Source: Parvibaculum sp. | GTDB lineage: Bacteria; Pseudomonadota; Alphaproteobacteria; Parvibaculales; Parvibaculaceae | Direction of reading: 5' to 3' | Length of the DNA: 64,000 bases | Assembly (NCBI GenBank): GCA_030645235.1 | Contig: JAUSMV010000030.1 | Location: 1,360,988 to 1,424,987 of the forward strand | Part shown: positions 8,373 to 16,594 of the stretch, piece by piece | Numbering within the stretch: the first letter of the stretch is position 1 | How the letters are laid out: each line of letters starts with the position of its first letter | Notes under the pieces: model-generated | Seen by the model: the letters and a program-made list of their open reading frames with translations, nothing else | Database searches by the model: none | What the model was told of the DNA's origin: nothing | Made by a program: the position numbers and the translations under genes

Positions 8373-9737
8373 TCAGGCGTTGCGCAGGTACCAGGTGAAG
8401 TCGAGATCGCTGACGGCGGCAAAGAAGCGGTCACATTCCGCTTCCTTGATGGTGAGAAAAATATTGGTGAAGCCTTCGCCGAGGTGCGTTTTTAAAAACT
8501 CTGAGCCGCGCGCGACTTCGAGCGCCTTCCACCAATTGACCGGCAGCGTCGCGGGCCGATCACCATAGCCATCGCCCACCACGGGCGCGCTTGGTTCGAT
8601 CTTTTCGTCCAGACCCTTTGCGATGCCTGCGAGCACGGTTGCGAGCACGACATAAGGATTGGCATCGGCCCCCGCAACGCGATGTTCGAGATGTCGTGTG
8701 TCGGGCGGCCCTGCGGTGACGCGCAAAGGCACGGTGCGATTGTCCACGGCCCAGGCGGGTGCCATGGGCGCATAGGAATTGCGACGGAAGCGGCGGAAGG
8801 AATTGGCGTTGGGTGCGAAGACCGCCATGCTCTCGGCCATGGTTGCTTCAAGCCCGCCGATGGCGTGAGCGAGATGCGGTGTGAGCGCGGCGCCGTCGCC
8901 TGCAAAGAGGTTTTCTGATGTGTCATCGGCGAGCGAGACATGGATGTGCAAACCGCTGCCCGACAATTCGGCGTAGGGCTTTGCCATGAAGGTCGCGACA
9001 TAGCCATGAGCGTCGGCGACACCTTTGACGAGACGCTTAAAAAGGATCGCGTCATCTGCCGCGCGCATCGCGTCAGCGCGGTGGGCCAGCACAATCTCGA
9101 ATTGTCCCGGCGCATATTCCGAAATCAATGTGCGGGTGGGCAGACCCATCTTTTTGGCACCGGCGAAAACGTCATTGAGGAAGGGCGAAAAATCTTCCAG
9201 ATCCTGCATGAGACAGGCCTGGAGATGCTGGGGCGCAAAACCATTGGGTGCCTGCGGCGGCTTTGCTTTGCCGGTGCGCAGGACCTCGCGGTCGATCAGA
9301 TAAAATTCAAGTTCGACGGCGACAACGGGCGTGAGGCCACGTTCGGCAAAACCGGCAACGACACGGGCAAGCGCATGACGCGGATCGGCGGGCGTCGGCG
9401 TGCCGTCTGTTTCATAGCTTTCCAAAATGAGCTGCGCTGTCGGCACCGCGGACCAAGGCAGATGCGTCAGTGTGCCTGCGACCGGATGATAGGGCCGGTC
9501 GCTGTCGCCCTCTTCCCAGACGAGACCTGTTTCCAAAACGTCCGCCCCAAGAATATCAAGCGACTGGATGGAGCAGGGTATGGGGCGGCCTTCGCGATAG
9601 GCGGTGAGGAGTTCTTCGGGACGCAGGATTTTGCCACGTGCGACGCCAGAGGGGTCGGTCAGAAAAGCGTGATATTGCACAATTTCGGGATGGGCCGCCA
9701 TGAAGGCAGCGGCTTCCGCTTCAAGTCCACGCGCCAT
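8373..9737 (-). CDS. Glutamine-synthetase-family gamma-glutamylamide synthetase (PuuA-like)
   Basis: 454 residues with the full GS catalytic domain: VELEFYLID near 144-152, SGSGLHIHVSL around residue 260, and WAVDNRTVPLR around residue 330, matching the ATP/glutamate sites of gamma-glutamylpolyamine synthetases. These ligate glutamate to an amine with ATP, the first step of amine catabolism. I chose ATG 9737 (GGGAGAG eight bases upstream) over an ATG at 9761 that would overlap the upstream gene. It is coupled to a class III aminotransferase. Amine substrate unknown. Confidence 0.85.
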   Translation of the reverse strand: MARGLEAEAAAFMAAHPEIVQYHAFLTDPSGVARGKILRPEELLTAYREGRPIPCSIQSLDILGADVLETGLVWEEGDSDRPYHPVAGTLTHLPWSAVPTAQLILESYETDGTPTPADPRHALARVVAGFAERGLTPVVAVELEFYLIDREVLRTGKAKPPQAPNGFAPQHLQACLMQDLEDFSPFLNDVFAGAKKMGLPTRTLISEYAPGQFEIVLAHRADAMRAADDAILFKRLVKGVADAHGYVATFMAKPYAELSGSGLHIHVSLADDTSENLFAGDGAALTPHLAHAIGGLEATMAESMAVFAPNANSFRRFRRNSYAPMAPAWAVDNRTVPLRVTAGPPDTRHLEHRVAGADANPYVVLATVLAGIAKGLDEKIEPSAPVVGDGYGDRPATLPVNWWKALEVARGSEFLKTHLGEGFTNIFLTIKEAECDRFFAAVSDLDFTWYLRNA

Positions 9738-9739
9738 TG

Positions 9740-11110
9740 TTACATCTCTCCCTTGCCGCATAAGAGCGCCATTGCTTCATCGAATAGTTTTACCAAGTGG
9801 CTCACGTCTTTCTGCGTCGTTGTCGGTGCGATCAATGTCATATTATGAAAAGGTGTCACCAGCACATTGCGATTGAGCAAATAAAGATGCAGCGCACGTT
9901 CGACGCTCGCATCCATGCTGGCTGCCGCTTCTTTGCCATTGCGCAAGGGCACGGGCGAGAAGACAAGTTCGGCGCGCGCACCGATTTGCGTGACGCTCCA
10001 TGGCAGGCCATGGCCCGCCACGGCTTTGCGCAAGCCGTCGGCGAGCATTTCAGCCAGCGATGTCATATGGGCGTAAGCGGCTTCGGTCATCACCTCTTCG
10101 AGACAGGCGCGCATGGCGGCGAGCGCCAGCATGTTGCCGGACAAGGTTGTGCCGATGCCTGAATAGCCGGGCACTTTGGTCGCGAGCACATGCGCCATCT
10201 TTGCTTCAATCTCCGCACTGAACCCAAAGACGGCGGCGGGGAGGCCACCTGCCACGGGTTTTCCCAGTACGAAAAAATCGGGCGCTAGATTATGAGCGCG
10301 CGTATAGCCGCCATGACCTGTCGAGATTGTGTGCGTCTCATCAATGCAGATGAGCGTGCCGTATTTTTTGGCAAGCGCCATCAGGCCTTCGATGAAACCC
10401 TTATCGGGCAGTACCATCGCCGTGTTGGTGAGTGCGGGTTCTGTCAGGATCAAAGCGATGTCGCCCTTGGCGAGCAAGGCTTCGACGGCGGTGAGATCAT
10501 TGAACGGCGCGGCCACGCTTGTTGCAGCCAAGTCGCTCACTTGCCCCAATAGACTTGTCTTCATCACCACCTTATCGCCGTCGAGTTTCACAAAGGCGTC
10601 TTCGACCTGACCGTGATAGCAACCGTCGAACACCAGAACCTTGGGGCGCTTCGTCAGCGCGCGGGCCCAGCGCACAACGGCGCGGTTCGCGTCGCTCGCG
10701 GTTGCCGTGACCTGCCAGAAGGGCAGACCGAAGCGGGATGATAAAAGCGCGCCGACTTTTGCCGTCAAATCTGACGGCAGCATGGTCGTCATGCCATGCG
10801 CCACTTGCGCCGCAATCGCACGGGCGACCGGCTCCGGCGAATGGCCGAACATGGCGCCTGTGTCGCCTAAACAAAAATCGGCATAGACATGCCCGTCGGC
10901 GTCTGTGACATGCGAGCCTTTGGCGCTTGTGACAAAGAGCGGGAAAGGCGTTTCCCAGTCGAGCATCCAATGAAGCGGCACACCGCCCGGAAAATGTTTT
11001 CCTGCTTCTGCCGCCAATGCAGCCGAACGCGGATTGCGCGCGGCGAAAGCGTCGCGCTCCGCCGCAATCATGGCTTCGGCTCTTTGTCTGATGTCGGGCG
11101 GGATGGTCAT
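9740..11110 (-). CDS. Class III PLP aminotransferase (glutamate-1-semialdehyde aminomutase-like)
   Basis: 456 residues from the ATG at 11110, which follows a GGAAA. PLP-fold features are FDGCYHGQ, CIDETHTISTGHGGY and the lysine-bearing LGKPVAGGLPAAV. It resembles GSA aminomutase but the context is catabolic: its stop is two bases before the start of the gamma-glutamylamide synthetase. A role in transaminating an amine or amino-aldehyde intermediate is inferred. A true hemL would normally stand apart from such genes. Confidence 0.82.
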   Translation of the reverse strand: MTIPPDIRQRAEAMIAAERDAFAARNPRSAALAAEAGKHFPGGVPLHWMLDWETPFPLFVTSAKGSHVTDADGHVYADFCLGDTGAMFGHSPEPVARAIAAQVAHGMTTMLPSDLTAKVGALLSSRFGLPFWQVTATASDANRAVVRWARALTKRPKVLVFDGCYHGQVEDAFVKLDGDKVVMKTSLLGQVSDLAATSVAAPFNDLTAVEALLAKGDIALILTEPALTNTAMVLPDKGFIEGLMALAKKYGTLICIDETHTISTGHGGYTRAHNLAPDFFVLGKPVAGGLPAAVFGFSAEIEAKMAHVLATKVPGYSGIGTTLSGNMLALAAMRACLEEVMTEAAYAHMTSLAEMLADGLRKAVAGHGLPWSVTQIGARAELVFSPVPLRNGKEAAASMDASVERALHLYLLNRNVLVTPFHNMTLIAPTTTQKDVSHLVKLFDEAMALLCGKGEM

Positions 11111-11254
11111 ATGGTTTCCGTTTGAGGTCGCGCGGGCCATCGTGCCAGACCTCATGCATAGAAATCAAACAGCACGCAAATGAAATTGATGCGTTACAAC
11201 ACCAACCCATGCCAACATCGTTCAAACAAGAGAAAGTATCCAAGGTTTCACACG

Positions 11255-12031
11255 ATGGCATTTCAGATTTCGGATAAGTGGTTTGAGTTCCGCAAAATTG
11301 ACGATGACATCACGTTGATTTGGGAACCTTATGTTGACCCGCTGATCCGCTGCAATATCTGGCATATCAAAGGCGGCGATCAGGATCTGCTGGTTGATAC
11401 AGGTCTTGGCATTGCCAGTCTGAAAGAGGCGGCTAAAGCCCTCTTTGACAAGCCGCTGCTCGCTCTCGCCACGCATACGCATTATGACCATGTCGGCGGC
11501 TTATATGAATTTGAAAACCGCATTGTTCATCACTGCGAAGCCCATCAGCTTGAAGGGGGCCAAGATTTTTCAGGTCTCTATCGCCGCCAGCTGCCGCCCG
11601 AGATCATCAAATGCATTGAAGCCAGCGGCTACACATTGCCTGATGTTTTCGTCACCGCGATCCCCACCAAAGATTTCGATCCTGAGGCTTACCGCGTCAA
11701 AGCCGCACCGGCGCATCGCCTTGTGAGTGATGGCGACGTCATTGACATTGGCCGGCGCAAATTTGTGGTGCTGCATTTGCCCGGCCATTCACCGGGCAGT
11801 ATCGGCTTGTGGGAAGCCTCTACAGGCACGCTTTTTTCGGGCGATGCGATTTATGACGGGCCGCTGCTTGACCAATTGCCGGAGTCCAATATCAACCACT
11901 ATATCGGCACGATGCAGCGGCTTCTCCGTTTGCCTGTGCGCGTGGTTCATGCCGGACATGACCCGAGTTTTGGTCGCGAGCGTCTCACTGAAATCGCCAC
12001 TCAATTCCTCAAACTGCATGACGCCACCTGA
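11255..12031 (+). CDS. Metallo-beta-lactamase-fold hydrolase
   Basis: 258 residues from ATG 11255 (AAGG ten bases upstream; an in-frame ATG at 11180 lacks a ribosome site). Metal motifs are THTHYDHVGG, LPGHSPGSIG, FSGDAIYDG and VHAGHD, the complete dinuclear zinc set, so it should be an active hydrolase. It is transcribed divergently from the aminotransferase gene and 23 bases ahead of the halohydrin-dehalogenase-like gene. A lactone, thioester or other ester substrate is possible; none can be assigned. Confidence 0.85.
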   Translation: MAFQISDKWFEFRKIDDDITLIWEPYVDPLIRCNIWHIKGGDQDLLVDTGLGIASLKEAAKALFDKPLLALATHTHYDHVGGLYEFENRIVHHCEAHQLEGGQDFSGLYRRQLPPEIIKCIEASGYTLPDVFVTAIPTKDFDPEAYRVKAAPAHRLVSDGDVIDIGRRKFVVLHLPGHSPGSIGLWEASTGTLFSGDAIYDGPLLDQLPESNINHYIGTMQRLLRLPVRVVHAGHDPSFGRERLTEIATQFLKLHDAT

Positions 12032-12054
12032 GCAACAACAATAAGAGGTTCACC

Positions 12055-12789
12055 ATGACCCAAATGCCCCGCACACTTCTTCTCACCGATGCTGCCCATT
12101 TCATCGGCCCGGCTGTCATCAAACTTATGGCCGCGCGCGATGTCACGATTGTGGCGTCTGATCCGTCCTTTCACGATCAAGCTGTTGTTGAAGCGCTTGA
12201 GGCGGAACATCCGCGTGTGATCGCCATTGCGCAGACGACACCTGCCGAGACCGTCGCTCTGGCGCTGACGCATGTGGAGAGCATCGACGCGCTTTGCACC
12301 GGCGGCGTGCTGGGGGCGGCAAAGACTGTTGCGGGATCGCTCAAGGCGGATGTGACACGGCCATTTTTTGAAGCGCTCGTCATTGAACCGCTGGCCTATG
12401 TGGCGCTTGTTGCTGACGCGATGAAAGCGCAGGGGCACGGCCGCATTGTCTTTGTGACCTCGGCAGGACCCATCGGCGGTATTCCGAATTACACGGCTTA
12501 TGCGGCGGCGCGCGCGGCGCTCAACGGGGCGGTGCGCTCGCTCTCGATGGAACTTGCGCCGTCGGGCATATCGGTCAACGCGGTTGCACCCAACTTCATC
12601 GCGACGGAAGCCTATTTCCCCAAGGCGCTGATCGAAGACCCGGCCACACGCGCGAAAATTCTCTCGCGCGTACCCGCAAAGCGTTTCGGCGACCCGATGG
12701 AGGCCGCCGAAACTGTTGCGTTTTTTGCGTTGGGCAATTCCGGCTTTGTCACCGGACAGGTGCTCGCCATTTCCGGCGGCTGGTCCTGA
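12055..12789 (+). CDS. Halohydrin dehalogenase-like SDR (Ser-Tyr-Arg triad)
   Basis: 244 residues with an SDR fold, but the NAD-binding TGxxxGxG is replaced by TDAAHFIG (residues 11-18). This fits T-X4-F-X-G, the signature of halohydrin dehalogenases, where the site binds halide instead of cofactor. The catalytic pattern is S136, Y149, R153, fitting S-X12-Y-X3-R with Arg in place of the SDR lysine. The segments FEALVIEPLAYV, VFVTSAGP and APNFIATEAYF correspond to HheC segments as I remember them. Such enzymes convert vicinal haloalcohols to epoxides and open epoxides with anions. GAGG lies upstream of the ATG. Confidence 0.82.
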   Translation: MTQMPRTLLLTDAAHFIGPAVIKLMAARDVTIVASDPSFHDQAVVEALEAEHPRVIAIAQTTPAETVALALTHVESIDALCTGGVLGAAKTVAGSLKADVTRPFFEALVIEPLAYVALVADAMKAQGHGRIVFVTSAGPIGGIPNYTAYAAARAALNGAVRSLSMELAPSGISVNAVAPNFIATEAYFPKALIEDPATRAKILSRVPAKRFGDPMEAAETVAFFALGNSGFVTGQVLAISGGWS

Positions 12790-12806
12790 AACCTCTTATT
12801 GTTCTC

Positions 12807-13217
12807 TCAGGCGCCTTCGAGAAATTCGACCCAATTGCCATCGGGATCTTCGACAATGGCAATCGCCACGCCGGGGCGGATTTCGGTGCGCGGGCGGATC
12901 ACTTTGTGACCGGCGGCGGCAACCGCATCCACGACTTCAGCAATATTTGAAATCGTCATGGTCCAATAGCGATAGCCTGTGCTGCCCGGAATACCGCCCA
13001 GGACCGGCGGGGCTTTGGGTTCGCGCACCGGCACGACAAGTTTGATGAGGCTGTCGCCGAACCAGAGGCGGTGCATCACTTTGATGCCGGAGGCTTCCAT
13101 GGCCACATCGCCCTCATGGCGAAAGCCGAGCACGTCTTTATAAAAAGCCAGCATGGCCGGACCATTGGTCGTGACGATGCCGAGATCGATTGCCGATTTG
13201 ACGATTTTAACGCCCAT
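12807..13217 (-). CDS. VOC superfamily (glyoxalase/bleomycin-resistance fold) protein
   Basis: 136 residues with the paired beta-alpha-beta-beta-beta modules of vicinal oxygen chelate proteins. Features are LGIVTTNGPAMLAFYKDVLG at the N terminus and VEDPDGNWVEFLEG at the C terminus, where Glu is a likely metal ligand. Convergent with the halohydrin dehalogenase-like gene, 17 bases apart, and not in an operon with it. Substrate unknown; could be a lyase, isomerase or dioxygenase. Confidence 0.82.
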   Translation of the reverse strand: MGVKIVKSAIDLGIVTTNGPAMLAFYKDVLGFRHEGDVAMEASGIKVMHRLWFGDSLIKLVVPVREPKAPPVLGGIPGSTGYRYWTMTISNIAEVVDAVAAAGHKVIRPRTEIRPGVAIAIVEDPDGNWVEFLEGA

Positions 13218-13298
13218 GTTGCGCTCCCCGTATTTTATCTGTTTTACGTTGGCGCAAAGCCTAGCCGCAATGCGCCGCAGAATAAACAGGGGTGATCG

Positions 13299-14849
13299 TC
13301 AACCGATGGAGCGCGTGTGGCCCTCCCAGAAGGGTTTGCGCAATTCGGTCTTGAGGATTTTTCCGGCACCCGACAGAGGCAGAGGCAACTGGCGGATTTC
13401 GACGGAGCGCGGGCATTTATATCCGGCGATCAGGGTCTTGCAATGGGCGATGATCTCGTCGGGCGTTGCATTGACACCGGGCTTCAACCGCACAATCGCA
13501 TGGACACTCTCGCCCCATTTGTCATCGGGAATGCCGATCACCGCACATTCGGAAATGCCTATATGGGCCGACAAGGCATTTTCAACTTCGGCTGAAAAGA
13601 CATTCTCGCCGCCTGAAACGATCATGTCTTTGACGCGGTCCACGAGATAGACAAAGCCTTCTTCGTCCATATAGCCCGCATCGCCTGTGCGGAGCCAGCC
13701 ATTGATCACTGTTTTGGCTGTGAGTTCCGGCTGGTTCCAATAGCCGAGCATGGCGCCGGGACTGCGCACCGCGATTTCGCCGACATCACCGAGCTTACAT
13801 TCGACCATGTCTTCATCGACGATTTTCACATCAACACCGATGACCGCACGGCCCGCCGAACGCAGATAGTTTTTGCCGGTGGCTTTATGGAATCTCGGTT
13901 CCAGAACGGTGGCGCAGGGCGAAAGCTCCGTCTGCCCGTAGGCCTGCATGAATTCGGCATTGGGGAACATCACCATCGCGTCACGCAGCAGCGTTTCGGA
14001 AATGGGCGAGGCGCCATATTTGATCTGCCGCACCGATGTGAGATCGGCGGGATTGGTGATGAGATGGTCGCGCAGCATGCCGAACATGGTGGGGACCAGC
14101 ACAAGCGCTGTGACGCGCTCGGCCTCAATCGCCTTCACCACATTTTCAGGACTGAAGAATGGCACGATGACATGGCAGCCTCCGACCAGAGTGACACCGA
14201 CAATGGCGGAGGCATCGGCCAGATGAAACATCGGCGGCGAGTGAAGAAACGATGTGTTGTCGCGATAGGGCACCATGGCATTGGTGCAAAGGGCGTTGGA
14301 AATGAGGTTCAGATGCGACAGCATCACGCCTTTGGAGCGGCCTGTTGTGCCGCCTGTATAAAAGAGCCCGTAAAGCTCGCTCCCCTCGCCGCAGGCATCT
14401 GCCACCGGCTTTGCCTTGTCGATCAATGACGGCGCGCTCACGGTGCCTGCCGGTGCCTCACCATCATCAATGTAAAGCGTGGCGCGCAACTCACACGCCG
14501 CTGCCAAGGGCGCGACAAGCGGCGCAAAGGTTTTGTCCACCAGCAGGAAAGTTGCGCCACTGTCCTGCATCGCATGGATATGTTCAGCCGCCGCCCAGCG
14601 CACATTGGCCGGGACGATGACGCCGCCTGCCCATGCAACGGCGTAATAGGCCTCGAGATAATAGTCGCTGTTCATGGCAATGACGCAGACGCGGTCGCCG
14701 CGTTTTAATCCCTGCGCCAGCAGCACTGACGCAAAGCGCGCCACACGGTCTTTCAGCTCAAGCCAATTATGTCTGCGGTTTCCGAAGACGGTCGCCGATC
14801 CATGCGGATCGATTTGCGCCGAGCGATGCAGGCCTTGCGTCAGATACAT
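13299..14849 (-). CDS. AMP-dependent acyl-CoA synthetase
   Basis: 516 residues from ATG 14849 (GGGAGGG seven bases upstream; a longer reading would run into the SDR gene). The ANL-family motifs are complete: YTGGTTGRSKGVMLSH (P-loop), YGQTELSP, GWLRTGDAGYMDEEG and the C-terminal lysine region LSGAGKILKTELRK. It activates a carboxylic acid to its CoA thioester. It is last in a six-gene operon that supplies the following beta-oxidation-type steps. Chain type is unknown; medium-chain or aromatic acids are possible. Confidence 0.88.
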   Translation of the reverse strand: MYLTQGLHRSAQIDPHGSATVFGNRRHNWLELKDRVARFASVLLAQGLKRGDRVCVIAMNSDYYLEAYYAVAWAGGVIVPANVRWAAAEHIHAMQDSGATFLLVDKTFAPLVAPLAAACELRATLYIDDGEAPAGTVSAPSLIDKAKPVADACGEGSELYGLFYTGGTTGRSKGVMLSHLNLISNALCTNAMVPYRDNTSFLHSPPMFHLADASAIVGVTLVGGCHVIVPFFSPENVVKAIEAERVTALVLVPTMFGMLRDHLITNPADLTSVRQIKYGASPISETLLRDAMVMFPNAEFMQAYGQTELSPCATVLEPRFHKATGKNYLRSAGRAVIGVDVKIVDEDMVECKLGDVGEIAVRSPGAMLGYWNQPELTAKTVINGWLRTGDAGYMDEEGFVYLVDRVKDMIVSGGENVFSAEVENALSAHIGISECAVIGIPDDKWGESVHAIVRLKPGVNATPDEIIAHCKTLIAGYKCPRSVEIRQLPLPLSGAGKILKTELRKPFWEGHTRSIG

Positions 14850-14889
14850 GGAACGTCCCTCCCAAGACGTGTCGGATGTCGCCGATAAA

Positions 14890-15717
14890 TTACATATTGA
14901 CGCCGCCGCCGACAATAAGCACCTGACCGCTGACATAATTGCTTTCAGGGATGCAGAAGAGATAGACGGCACCTGCCGCTTCTTCAGGTGTTCCGGCGCG
15001 ACCAAGCGGCACCATGGCGGGCAGCATGGCGCGGGTCTGGCCCGGCACGCCAACCTGCAATTCGCGCCCTTCAATCGTCACTTTCGTGTCTTCGCTTTCC
15101 ATCGCCTGTGTGAGCCGCGTGTCGATGAAACCATAGGCCACGCAATTGACGTTGACCTTATAGCGGCCCCATTCCTTCGACATGGTTTTGGTGAGGCCAA
15201 CAAGAGCTGCCTTGGCAGAGGAATAATTCGCCTGACCCGCATTGCCGTTGGTGCCTGCCATCGAAGAGATGTTGACCACTTTGCGGAAGACTTCTTTGCC
15301 TTCCTGCGCTTCTTTCTTTGACAGGACGCGGATGGGTTCGGCCGCTGCGCGCAGGATGCGAAATGGCGCTACGAGATGCACATCGAGCATCGTTTGGAAC
15401 TGCTCATCCGTCATTTTCTGGATGACGCTGTCCCATGTGTAGCCCGCATTGTTGACGATGATGTCGAGGCCGCCGAATTTTTCCATTGCCATGCCGACAA
15501 AACGATCGGCAAAGCCGTCTGCCGTGACGCTACCCACGCAAGCGACCGCTTTGCCGCCTGCTTTGGTGATTGTGGCGACGACTTCGGCAGCGGGCGCTTC
15601 ATCGAGGTCATTGACGACGACGCTTGCGCCTTCGGACGCGAGTTTCAGCGCCAGCGCGCGTCCGATGCCGCGGCCTGAGCCTGTGATGAGCGCGACTTTT
15701 CCCTGTAGTTTTGACAT
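14890..15717 (-). CDS. Short-chain dehydrogenase/reductase, FabG/3-hydroxyacyl-CoA dehydrogenase type
   Basis: 275 residues with an intact Rossmann motif (ITGSGRGIG), NNAG, catalytic Ser in VNISSMAG and YSSAK. It carries an insert of about 20 residues around VLSKKEAQEGKEVF before the catalytic strand, longer than standard FabG. In this operon it most likely oxidises the 3-hydroxyacyl-CoA made by the MaoC hydratase pair, feeding the thiolase. Nine bases separate it from the MaoC gene. Confidence 0.86.
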   Translation of the reverse strand: MSKLQGKVALITGSGRGIGRALALKLASEGASVVVNDLDEAPAAEVVATITKAGGKAVACVGSVTADGFADRFVGMAMEKFGGLDIIVNNAGYTWDSVIQKMTDEQFQTMLDVHLVAPFRILRAAAEPIRVLSKKEAQEGKEVFRKVVNISSMAGTNGNAGQANYSSAKAALVGLTKTMSKEWGRYKVNVNCVAYGFIDTRLTQAMESEDTKVTIEGRELQVGVPGQTRAMLPAMVPLGRAGTPEEAAGAVYLFCIPESNYVSGQVLIVGGGVNM

Positions 15718-15726
15718 TTTTATTCC

Positions 15727-16143
15727 TTACGGCAGAGCAATAACGGCATCGCCCGCCAGTGTATGAATGCCGCCATCGGTGACGGCGTTGATTTCGAGGC
15801 GCAGGCGCTTTTCGCCATCGGCTTCAAATTTTTCGATGACTTTGCCGGTGCAGATCACTTTGGCGTGAACCGGCGTGATGGAGGTGAAGCGCACCGCCCA
15901 GTGACGCAATTGCTGTTGCGGCACCCATTTGGTCAGAAGCTGGGCGAGGAAGGCCATCGACAACATGCCGTGAGCAAAGACGTCCGACATGCCGAATTTT
16001 TTGGCGAAATCGATATCGACATGCATCGGATTGTGGTCGCCCGACGCGCCGCAATAAAGAGCAAGCGTGTGGCGCGAAATCGGCGCGCTCACATGTTCGG
16101 GCAAGGTGTCGCCCAGTTTGATATCTGCATAATTCAATGACAT
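15727..16143 (-). CDS. MaoC-type enoyl-CoA hydratase, catalytic subunit
   Basis: 138 residues, single hot-dog fold. The active-site hydratase-2 motif is present as GASGDHNPMHVD with Asp and His near residues 35-40, followed by FAHGMLSMAF. It lies four bases after a second MaoC-like gene that lacks the Asp. In mycobacterial steroid and fatty-acid systems such neighbours form heteromeric hydratases, so the pair probably forms one enzyme hydrating a 2-enoyl-CoA. Confidence 0.86.
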   Translation of the reverse strand: MSLNYADIKLGDTLPEHVSAPISRHTLALYCGASGDHNPMHVDIDFAKKFGMSDVFAHGMLSMAFLAQLLTKWVPQQQLRHWAVRFTSITPVHAKVICTGKVIEKFEADGEKRLRLEINAVTDGGIHTLAGDAVIALP

Positions 16144-16147
16144 GTCC

Positions 16148-16591
16148 TCACCCGTTGCGCACGACGATGACGGTGCGCGCGACGCCCACGCTTTCGCCTT
16201 TTTGATTTTGCGCTTCCGTGTCCTGCACGATGAAATCGAGCGCGCCGCCCTTCTTGTCGTAAATGTCGGTGATCTTCGTTGTCATCGTGATCGTGTCACC
16301 GGCATAGATCGGCTTGGCATAGGTGAATTGCTGCTCGCCATGGAGTACGCGGCCGATGTCCACACCAAGCTTGCCCATGATGTTCTCATCGCCCGGTGCC
16401 ATGGTGCCGAGGCAAAAGAGAAAGGTGGGCGGCGCGGGGATCGCGGGATATCCGGCTGCCTTTGCCGCCGCGTCGTCGAAATAGATCGGGTTCGTCTCGC
16501 CGGTCGCCTGCGCGAAAAAAGCGAGCTGGCCTTTTTCGACGTCAACCGAGCGCGGCTTGGTTGTGAGGCCGATGAAGGATTTGTCGAGCAC
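16148..16591 (-). CDS. MaoC N-terminal-type hot-dog subunit, probably non-catalytic
   Basis: 147 residues of the FAS1-like dehydratase (MaoC_dehydrat_N) type. The region aligned with the hydratase motif reads ATGETNPIYFDD, with Glu-Thr where the catalytic Asp-x sits and Tyr where His sits. It therefore probably supplies the acyl-binding half of a heterodimer with the following gene. GTG start at 16591, three bases after the thiolase stop codon, so the two are coupled. Confidence 0.82.
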   Translation of the reverse strand: MLDKSFIGLTTKPRSVDVEKGQLAFFAQATGETNPIYFDDAAAKAAGYPAIPAPPTFLFCLGTMAPGDENIMGKLGVDIGRVLHGEQQFTYAKPIYAGDTITMTTKITDIYDKKGGALDFIVQDTEAQNQKGESVGVARTVIVVRNG

Positions 16592-16594
16592 GGA

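Noticed and set aside
9740-11110. Assignment of the class III aminotransferase as hemL
   Set aside because: Its coupling to a gamma-glutamylamide synthetase indicates amine catabolism; no tetrapyrrole gene is near.
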